A stretch of 64,000 nt of DNA from an uncultured Prevotella sp. GTDB taxonomy: Bacteria; Bacteroidota; Bacteroidia; Bacteroidales; Bacteroidaceae. How positions within the stretch are numbered: the stretch's first letter is position 1; every line of letters begins with the position of its first letter. The translations under genes were made by a program, and so were the position numbers. The stretch lies in NCBI GenBank assembly GCA_934256705.1, contig CAKQPF010000011.1, positions 12,807 to 76,806 on the forward strand, read 5' to 3'. Under the pieces are notes generated by a model. The model searched no databases and was not told where the DNA came from. It saw nothing but the letters and a program-made list of their open reading frames with translations. Positions 58,813 through 64,000 of the stretch are shown one piece after another.

Positions 58813-59928
58813 ATGCAGAAATCCCCATTCACAGCCCGTCTGTTGACGCTGATAGCAACGCTCTGCGTCCTCGCCACAGCGGCGACATTGCGCGACGGAA
58901 AGATGTTCGGCATCGACCTTTCCGCCGCTGGAAGCCCACAGCAAGCGACGGAAACAGACATTGACACCCTCTCCATCCAGCCCGATGGAAGCATCATCAT
59001 CTCCACCAAACCGATAGCAAGAGACGTACACGGCTATGGTGGACCAGTGCCATTGAACATATATCTCAGCCGAAATGGCGTGGTGGACAGCATCGTTCCG
59101 CAAGCAAATGCTGAATCCCCAGGCTTCTTTGCCCGTGTGATACCAATCCTTTCGCAATGGCAAGGCAAGACCATCGACGAGGCGATGAGGACAGAAGTCG
59201 ATGCCGTATCCGGTGCTACGTTCTCTTCGAAGGCTGTCATCACGAATGTAGAGCGTGGACTTGCATTCGCCATGCAGCATCAGCAGACGATGAAAGCGAT
59301 GCAATCAGAGGCTGAAAGCGAAGGTTTCCTGTCTTCATCCGGCTGGACCGTGGGCTGTATAGCGTCGGTAGTAGTCGTGTTGCTCGGTGCAATCGTTCCG
59401 TTATACAGTCACAATCGCCGTTGGCATACCGTGCAACAGGTGCTCAATGTGGTGGTTCTCGGCTTATGGACCGGAACGTTTGTGTCCTTCACACTTCTCC
59501 TTCGCCTCTTCTCAGGAGGCATTAGCGTGGGCGTTATCGGCACACTTGCTGCTTCCTTGCTCGTGGTCGTTGTGGCATTGCTCTATCCATTGTTTGGCAA
59601 ACCAGCACATTACTGCGCCCATCTCTGTCCTTTTGGTTCAGCGCAAGACCTTGCTGGCAAACTGACAAAGCGTAAACCAGTTCTTCCGCACCATGTGGTC
59701 AAAGCATTGATTACATTCCGTCAGTTGCTTTGGGCTGTGCTGACAGCGTTGATGATGACCGGCACATGGACAGCATGGATGGACTATGAACTCTTCACAG
59801 CGTTCATCTATTCCTCTGCATCCATCTGGGTGATAGCGTTGGCAGTGTTTTTTCTCATCCTGTCGGTATGGGTTCCGCGCCCTTATTGCCGCTTTGTGTG
59901 TCCAACTGGAAGTCTAATCAAAATGTAA
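58813..59928 (+). CDS. Membrane FMN-binding and 4Fe-4S protein (RnfG/NosR-like)
   Basis: 371 residues from the ATG at 58813. The N-terminal helix is followed by an extracytoplasmic FMN-binding domain (VDAVSGATFSSKAVITNVER, with flavin normally bound through the Thr of SGAT). About five membrane helices then carry two cysteine pairs, CAHLCPFGSAQD and YCRFVCPTGSLIKM. These resemble NapH/NosR-type ferredoxin-like loops but are shorter than full 4Fe-4S motifs. It may pass electrons across the inner membrane to an external acceptor. A nitroreductase gene follows seven bases later and is probably its partner (inference). The upstream 16 residues of the frame are repeat translation. Confidence 0.82.
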   Translation: MQKSPFTARLLTLIATLCVLATAATLRDGKMFGIDLSAAGSPQQATETDIDTLSIQPDGSIIISTKPIARDVHGYGGPVPLNIYLSRNGVVDSIVPQANAESPGFFARVIPILSQWQGKTIDEAMRTEVDAVSGATFSSKAVITNVERGLAFAMQHQQTMKAMQSEAESEGFLSSSGWTVGCIASVVVVLLGAIVPLYSHNRRWHTVQQVLNVVVLGLWTGTFVSFTLLLRLFSGGISVGVIGTLAASLLVVVVALLYPLFGKPAHYCAHLCPFGSAQDLAGKLTKRKPVLPHHVVKALITFRQLLWAVLTALMMTGTWTAWMDYELFTAFIYSSASIWVIALAVFFLILSVWVPRPYCRFVCPTGSLIKM

Positions 59929-59935
59929 TACTATT

Positions 59936-60583
59936 ATGCAAAACAAATCCCTCATCCTCAATGTGGTGCTCGCGATAGTGGCATTGGTGCTCGGTGTGCG
60001 CCTTGCTACGGGCACGAAACCTGTGGAAAAGACAGAAAGTCCAGAGAAAGCGGTGCTCGAAACCATCGCAACTCGCACCAGCATCCGCGCCTATGAAGCC
60101 CGTCCGGTGGAGAAAGAGAAGGTGGAAGAAATGCTCCGAGCTGCAATGGCGGCTCCTACGGCGATGAACAAGCAGCCTTGGCACTTCGTCGTGGTGGATC
60201 AGCGCAGCGTCATCGACTCCCTTTCCGCTGCCAATCCCCGTGCGAAGATGCTCCAGACAGCGCCGCTGGCGATAGTGGTATGCGGCGATATGGACAAGGC
60301 GATAGAGGGCGGTGGACGTGACTTCTGGATACAGGATGCCTCCGCTGCCACGGAAAACCTTCTCCTTGCAGCCCATGCTTTGGGTCTTGGAGCTGTATGG
60401 ACAGGCGCATATCCTGTGGAGGAGCGTTGCGAGTCCATTGCCCGCATCCTCTCATTACCCGACAATATCATCCCTCTCAGCATGATAGTTATAGGTTATC
60501 CGGCAGAGCATCCGCAGCCAAAGGATAAATATAAGGTGGAGAACATCTCATATAATGCCTTCGGAAAGCAACCGGCGGAGTAG
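59936..60583 (+). CDS. Membrane-anchored nitroreductase family protein
   Basis: 215 residues: an N-terminal hydrophobic anchor or signal (LILNVVLAIVALVLGVRLAT), then a nitroreductase domain with ATRTSIRAYEARPV, AAMAAPTAMNKQPWHFVVV, DASAATENLLLAAHALGLGA and MIVIGYPAEHPQPK. It binds FMN and probably reduces quinone-like or nitro compounds using reduced pyridine nucleotide or electrons from the preceding membrane protein. The anchor is unusual for the family and suggests extracytoplasmic action. Confidence 0.87.
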   Translation: MQNKSLILNVVLAIVALVLGVRLATGTKPVEKTESPEKAVLETIATRTSIRAYEARPVEKEKVEEMLRAAMAAPTAMNKQPWHFVVVDQRSVIDSLSAANPRAKMLQTAPLAIVVCGDMDKAIEGGGRDFWIQDASAATENLLLAAHALGLGAVWTGAYPVEERCESIARILSLPDNIIPLSMIVIGYPAEHPQPKDKYKVENISYNAFGKQPAE

Positions 60584-60601
60584 TCGTTTGGTCGTCTTTG
60601 G

Positions 60602-60644
60602 ATAAAACATCAATAGATAAAGACAATATCTATTGATGTTTTAT
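60602..60644 (+). terminator. Perfect 18-base hairpin after the nitroreductase gene
   Basis: ATAAAACATCAATAGATA (60602-60619) pairs fully with TATCTATTGATGTTTTAT (60627-60644) over a seven-base loop, followed by TATTAT. It likely ends the FMN protein-nitroreductase transcript. The arms belong to the AAAATATCAATAAAT family seen at three other sites. Confidence 0.7.
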
Positions 60645-60776
60645 TATTATAAGCCACCAAACGGTCAAGGTCTGTTGGTAGGTTTGTTAATCACAAGACC
60701 TCAAGCAGTCAGTGCCTAACCTATCTTCTCCCAAGGGGGACAGGAGGGGAGCTTTTCAAAAAACTCGAAAAAATCT

Positions 60777-60802
60777 GTAACGCTAAGTCCCCTTTTTCCG
60801 TT
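60777..60802 (+). promoter_or_regulatory. ECF-type promoter of the sigma-factor operon
   Basis: GTAACG (60777-60782), 16 bases, CGTT (60799-60802) followed by AATA. This fits the -35 GNAAC and -10 CGTN pattern recognised by ECF sigma factors, and it precedes an operon that encodes one. The operon is therefore probably autoregulated. The first start codon is 58 bases downstream. Between 60645 and 60776 there is nothing else that I can recognise. Confidence 0.6.
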
Positions 60803-60859
60803 AATATAGATGTAAGCGCTTAGAAACGGAATATCAACAACCCAAAACAAATCAAGACA

Positions 60860-61432
60860 ATGAAAAGAATAATGACCCTCCTTCTCATCCTGGCAACCGC
60901 CATGCAGATGGTTTCGGCAAAGTCATTGGGAAGGCTTATAGAGGACTACCGCTATCAGAAGAATGCGGAATACTTCCACTTCACGCCGCTATTGATGAAG
61001 ATGGCACGGACTGCGATGGGACACGAAGCCCGATCCGATGAAGAATGCAGGTTGGTCCGAAAGATAAAGAGCATCCGGACGCTCGACCTTGAGGAATGTA
61101 GCGCAGATGTGAAACGCAGGTTTTCCACCGATGTGCAGAAACTCGAAATGAACGATTACGAACCGCTTGTCACAAGCCGTGACGATGGCGAGACCGTAAA
61201 GATAATGATGAAAACCAAAGGCGACGTGATCAGAGAGCTCGTCATCATCTGTTCCGACAGCAATGACTGCGCTTTGGTATGGCTCAACTGCAAAGTGAAA
61301 AAGGATGAAATACAGTCGCTTGTCGATATGCAGACCAAGCAGAGAAAAAAACATTCCAAGGAAAAGAAGTCAATGAAACTGACATATTCCACCACTCCAA
61401 ACGTTAAAGACAATGGATGCGTCACAGTTTAA
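60860..61432 (+). CDS. DUF4252-like secreted protein
   Basis: 190 residues with a signal peptide (IMTLLLILATAMQMVSA). The layout resembles DUF4252 (LLMKMARTAMGHEA, then RTLDLEECSAD and a DDGETVKIMMK segment), as in the protein at 62732, but the likeness is weak. DUF4252 proteins are Bacteroidetes-specific and are often part of ECF sigma operons. Function is unknown. The end overlaps the sigma-factor gene by 20 bases in another frame. Confidence 0.7.
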   Translation: MKRIMTLLLILATAMQMVSAKSLGRLIEDYRYQKNAEYFHFTPLLMKMARTAMGHEARSDEECRLVRKIKSIRTLDLEECSADVKRRFSTDVQKLEMNDYEPLVTSRDDGETVKIMMKTKGDVIRELVIICSDSNDCALVWLNCKVKKDEIQSLVDMQTKQRKKHSKEKKSMKLTYSTTPNVKDNGCVTV

Positions 61433-61940
61433 GGCACTGTTTCTCCCACACAGTGACCTGCTCTACCGTACAGCCTTGAGGCTGACAGCCACAGTGCAGT
61501 CTGCGGAAGACCTCGTGCAGGACACCTACCTGCGCCTCTGGCTTCGGCGTGAAGACCTGCCACAGCCACTCAATCCCGCCGCTTATTCCCTTACGGTGAT
61601 GAGGCATATCTTCTATGACCGTATGCGCGAACATCATGCCAGGGAGATAGACAAGCCGTCGGAGGACTTTGTCCTGACCTCGGATGTCGATGTTGATAGC
61701 CAGATAGCCAATGCTGACATGGCCGACATACTGAGGCATCTCATATCAAAGTTGCCAGACAGGCAGCGCCAGCTGATGACAATGAGAGATGTGGAAGGAC
61801 TCGATTCCAGCCAGATAAGCGAGCTGACAGGAATGTCGCTGGTGAATATCCGCACCCAACTGTGTCGGGCGAGGACCACGGTGAGACAGCAATTCAATCG
61901 TATAATCAATAAAGACAAAGATAAAGATGGACGTAAATGA
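61413..61940 (+). CDS. ECF-type RNA polymerase sigma factor
   Basis: 175 residues with sigma region 2 (LLYRTALRLTATVQSAEDLV, then QDTYLRLWLRRE) and region 4 (LPDRQRQLMTMRDVEGLDSS followed by QISELTGMSLVNIRTQLCRAR). It directs polymerase to specific promoters, probably including the one at 60777. It overlaps both neighbours (20 bases left, 14 bases right), so the four-gene unit is tightly coupled. There is no FecI-like TonB receptor nearby, so it is not the usual SusCD-linked type. Confidence 0.92.
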   Translation: MDASQFKALFLPHSDLLYRTALRLTATVQSAEDLVQDTYLRLWLRREDLPQPLNPAAYSLTVMRHIFYDRMREHHAREIDKPSEDFVLTSDVDVDSQIANADMADILRHLISKLPDRQRQLMTMRDVEGLDSSQISELTGMSLVNIRTQLCRARTTVRQQFNRIINKDKDKDGRK

Positions 61941-62430
61941 AATCAAAACCTTGGTGGACAAGTACTTTGAAGGCGTTGCCACTACAGCGGAAGAACGCAG
62001 GCTGAAGGACTATTTCATGGGGGATGACGTCGATGCCTCGCTGAAGGCAGACCGTGAGTTCTTCCTTGTGGCAGTTCAGACAAGCCGGTTTCCCGAGACC
62101 GATGCGGCAGAAGCTCAGGCCAGGGAGCAGAGACTCTCGCGCCAGATAGATGCCTGGAACAGGGTGGAAAAATCATCTTCACGCGCCACGCGCCGCTTCG
62201 ACCTTCGCTGGATGGGCGGTATAGCCGCTTCGATACTGGTGATTCTCTCATTGGGCGTGTTCATCTCCGAGCGTCAGGACCGTCAGGAAATGACAATGGA
62301 GGATACCTATTCCGATCCACGTGATGCAGCGGCTGAGACCCAGCGAGCCCTCACCAAATTTTCCATTGCCCTCAACAAGGGACTTGGCAAACTGGAAAAG
62401 AAGTCGGATGCTCCATCGTGGAGAGACTGA
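61927..62430 (+). CDS. Probable anti-sigma factor (single-span membrane protein)
   Basis: 167 residues. The N-terminal part (IKTLVDKYFEGVATTAEERR) has the helical pattern of the cytoplasmic domain of Bacteroidetes anti-sigma factors. One membrane helix (WMGGIAASILVILSLGVFI, about residues 98-116) follows, then a short external tail. It starts 14 bases inside the sigma gene. It should hold the sigma factor at the membrane until a signal releases it, perhaps through proteolysis by the RseP at 21129 (inference). Confidence 0.75.
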   Translation: MDVNEIKTLVDKYFEGVATTAEERRLKDYFMGDDVDASLKADREFFLVAVQTSRFPETDAAEAQAREQRLSRQIDAWNRVEKSSSRATRRFDLRWMGGIAASILVILSLGVFISERQDRQEMTMEDTYSDPRDAAAETQRALTKFSIALNKGLGKLEKKSDAPSWRD

Positions 62431-62520
62431 GCGAAGCGGGTTCAAGTTATTCGTGTTCAGAAAAAACACTAAGCGGTGAAAGGGAACACGAATCCAACGA
62501 ATCGACCGAATAAGCAAGAT

Positions 62521-62615
62521 CTGTCTGGAAGACAGTACCGAGCGAAGCGAGAGTAACCCGGGACGAAGTCTCGGGATTACAAAACAAGGGAAATGGCTGT
62601 CTGGAAGACAGTACC
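62521..62615 (+). repeat. Solo REP/REPIN-like element
   Basis: CTGTCTGGAAGACAGTACC, GAGCGAAGCGAGAGTAACC, CCGGGACGAAGTCTCGGG and a second CTGTCTGGAAGACAGTACC form a compact string of hairpins, the same modules found at both ends of the transposase element (44472-45164). It sits between the anti-sigma gene and the DUF4252 gene without a transposase. Confidence 0.8.
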
Positions 62616-62731
62616 AGACATCCGTTCAATCCGTTTCATCAGTGTTCAAAAAAGCTCATAAGCAGTGAAAGCAAGGCGTTATCTTCGAGACAAACCACAA
62701 TACAACAAAATCACAAAAAACACATTACAAC

Positions 62732-63187
62732 ATGAAAAAGTTTTTAGCAATCCTATTCGTTGCGCTCCTCTCATGCACGGTCATGTCAGCGCAGAGCGCC
62801 CTTTTCAAGAAATATGAGAATGTGAAAGGCGTCTCCACAGTATATATCTCAAAGTCCCTTCTCGGACTGGTGCCGAAATTGGAAGCAGGCGACATGGACA
62901 TCAGCGCGATGGCCAGCAAGCTCGACCATGTGCAAGTGCTCACCTGCGAGCGTCCTTCCCTCATCAAGGAGATAAAGGCTACAGCCATGGAAATTCTCTC
63001 CAAGGGCGGTTACAATAATCTCATGACCGTGCGTGACGGTGACGAGCTGACAATTATCTATGGCAAGCAGCTCGGCAAGGGCAAGAACGAGTTTGTCCTT
63101 CTGGAGGTGGAAAAGGATGAAATCACCGTGGTGAACATCTCTGGAAACATCTCCCTTGAGGATATAAAGAGAATCGCAGACGACTGA
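62732..63187 (+). CDS. DUF4252 domain-containing secreted protein
   Basis: 151 residues with a signal peptide (KFLAILFVALLSCTVMSAQS), then KYENVKGVSTVYISKSLLG and a C-terminal FVLLEVEKDEITVVNISGNI, the pattern of DUF4252. These proteins are found in Bacteroidetes, often in ECF-sigma operons, with unknown role. It is separated from the anti-sigma gene by 300 bases that contain a REPIN-like insertion, so it may have been part of the same operon before the insertion. Confidence 0.87.
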   Translation: MKKFLAILFVALLSCTVMSAQSALFKKYENVKGVSTVYISKSLLGLVPKLEAGDMDISAMASKLDHVQVLTCERPSLIKEIKATAMEILSKGGYNNLMTVRDGDELTIIYGKQLGKGKNEFVLLEVEKDEITVVNISGNISLEDIKRIADD

Positions 63188-63240
63188 TCCGCTGGTGAGC
63201 TGTTTAGTTGTTTGTCATGTTAATACATTCAACAAAATCA

Positions 63241-63321
63241 TTAAACCCAAATCGGTCATTAGGAAACAACACCAAAACAAAAAGTTTTGAACTTTGTGGT
63301 CTAATGACCGATTTGGGTTTA
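63241..63321. repeat. Perfect 21-base inverted repeat
   Basis: TAAACCCAAATCGGTCATTAG (63242-63262) and its exact complement (63301-63321) surround a 38-base loop that can itself pair (CCAAAAC / GAACTTTGTGG). It may act as a terminator after the DUF4252 gene or as an operator, since its core is AATCGGTC. Confidence 0.75.
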
Positions 63322-63406
63322 TTAGTTTGGCTTTATCTTTTCCGTTTCGTCTGTTCTCCAAGATGTTTTTATCGAATCGGACCAAAATCCCGTTAAATAT
63401 ACACAA

Positions 63407-63461
63407 AATCGGCTCAAACAAGCCCGATTATTGGCAAAAAATGAGTAAATTAGAGCCGATT
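63407..63461. promoter_or_regulatory. Inverted AATCGGCTC half-sites upstream of a small ORF
   Basis: AATCGGCTC (63407-63415) and GAGCCGATT (63453-63461) are inverted, with GCCCGATT between them at 63422. Further AATCGGNC half-sites are at 63250, 63308 (inverted) and 63375. The right half-site ends 14 bases before the ATG at 63476. The arrangement suggests an operator for a DNA-binding protein. Confidence 0.45.
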
Positions 63462-63475
63462 AATAAATAAAGAAT

Positions 63476-63595
63476 ATGACAATAGATATAGAAATATTAC
63501 AGTTTTTACATTATCATCCCTTGGCAAATAGGACAGAGATTATGGCATTACGATACTCGATTCTAACTTTATACACCTTGACTACCGCTGAATAG
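63476..63595 (+). pseudogene. 39-residue ORF, possible truncated winged-helix protein
   Basis: ATG at 63476 to TAG at 63595 gives MTIDIEILQFLHYHPLANRT, then EIMALRYSILTLYTLTTAE. The first half resembles the first helices of winged-helix regulators or Fic-associated N-terminal domains (ILQFLHYHPLANRTEI), but the frame stops early. It could be the remaining start of a regulator whose rest has been lost, or a chance ORF. Confidence 0.3.
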
Positions 63596-63617
63596 ATACA
63601 TATACATTCATTTTTAT

Positions 63618-63871
63618 TAACTAAAGTTTCCCATATTTACAAACATACTTAAATGCCTGACTGTCAGCAAATTGTAAAAATGTTAATTTCGATTAGACAA
63701 AATGCGTAGTTATTTCACACAAGACTGATATTGAGCATCAATAGGTTATGAATCCTATTCCAAAGCATTAAAGTATATTAACCCAATGATGCAACGCTCT
63801 GGATTAGAGATGTTTATATGCGATAGTTGAATTATAACCGATTGATTATCAAGAGTGGGAAACTTCAGTTA
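63618..63871. mobile_element. MITE-like segment with 16-base terminal inverted repeats
   Basis: TAACTAAAGTTTCCCA (63618-63633) and its near-exact inverse TGGGAAACTTCAGTTA (63856-63871, one mismatch) bound 254 bases of AT-rich DNA without a gene. The form is that of a small non-autonomous insertion element or the remains of an insertion sequence. No target duplication was confirmed. Confidence 0.4.
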
Positions 63872-64000
63872 GTAATATAACCCATCCGAGGTTGAAGGGT
63901 GGAATTACTTTTGAAGTAAAATGTTGGCTCTTCTCAAATTTTAGTACATTTATGTATCTAAGTTTGAGGAGACCTTCAGTTCCAAGAGAGGGATGCCGGC
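63872..64000. other. Window end without a supported gene
   Basis: The last 129 bases are AT-rich. On the minus strand a frame from the window edge reads AGIPLLELKVSSNLDT before a stop at 63950; it might be the C-terminus of a gene lying mostly outside the window, but 16 residues are too few to judge. Confidence 0.3.

Overview
The window looks like chromosome from a Bacteroidales bacterium, most likely Prevotellaceae. The evidence is the Bacteroidetes-type promoters (a TTTG-like -33 box, 19-20 bases, then TAnnTTTG), start codons with almost no Shine-Dalgarno signal, and lineage-typical families (DUF4290 next to murA, DUF4252 with an ECF sigma factor, a long RseP, DUF1573, DUF3791/DUF3990). I see no rRNA, CRISPR array or prophage. 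There is one tRNA (Leu-GAG).

Layout. 1-13.3 kb (minus strand): surface-glycan and envelope genes: a LicD transferase cut by the window edge, a polysaccharide flippase, GT2 and GT4 glycosyltransferases, an AAA-type ATPase, a large membrane protein, a HAD phosphatase, two acyltransferase-3 proteins and a phosphoethanolamine-transferase-like protein. 13.4-16.4 kb (minus): upp, nadD, gmk, yicC. 16.4-24.1 kb (plus): tsaB, DUF4290, murA, rimM, dxr, rseP and a secreted CE7-type esterase. 24.3-26.6 kb is an AT-rich accessory island with a DUF3791-DUF3990-small protein operon and a candidate small RNA. 26.6-36.9 kb (plus): msbA, two LtaS-like sulfatase-fold proteins around an LpxL-like acyltransferase, a metallophosphoesterase, a galactofuranosyltransferase-like protein and a second LicD. 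37.3-44.2 kb (minus): a second surface-polymer cluster with a lipopolysaccharide-kinase-like protein, GT2, LicD, GT4, a LicC-like nucleotidyltransferase, a HisC/CobD-like PLP enzyme, GtrA and GT2. 44.4-45.3 kb is an IS200-like REP-associated transposase flanked by 98-bp inverted repeats. 45.4-60.6 kb (plus): a GH140-like hydrolase, tRNA-Leu on the minus strand, an Mrp ATPase, a 1846-residue alpha-2-macroglobulin, DUF1573, meaB, ispH, cmk, an FMN/Fe-S membrane protein and a nitroreductase. 60.7-63.2 kb is an ECF sigma operon bracketed by DUF4252-type proteins. The last 0.8 kb is AT-rich and carries inverted repeats.

How it works together. Most of the window builds and exports envelope glycoconjugates. 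LicD-type transferases, a LicC-like nucleotidyltransferase and a CobD/HisC-like enzyme suggest that a small amino-alcohol phosphate is made, activated and added to a polymer (inference). MsbA, the LpxL-like enzyme and the sulfatase-fold proteins handle and decorate lipids. dxr and ispH supply isoprenoids and murA supplies peptidoglycan.

The most unusual content is non-coding. (i) A roughly 220-bp element built of 22-bp phased units occurs at four loci. (ii) A hairpin element headed by GCCACTGTG shows compensatory stem changes and sits 25-70 bases upstream of plus-strand genes. (iii) A shared palindromic operator overlaps the -33 box of both the ATPase and GT4 promoters. (iv) 38-bp inverted repeats enclose that GT4 gene. 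(v) An about 270-nt candidate RNA has a good promoter, a Shine-Dalgarno-led 18-codon ORF and a strong terminator. Several open reading frames extend upstream into repeats, so their starts were moved to the first credible ATG.
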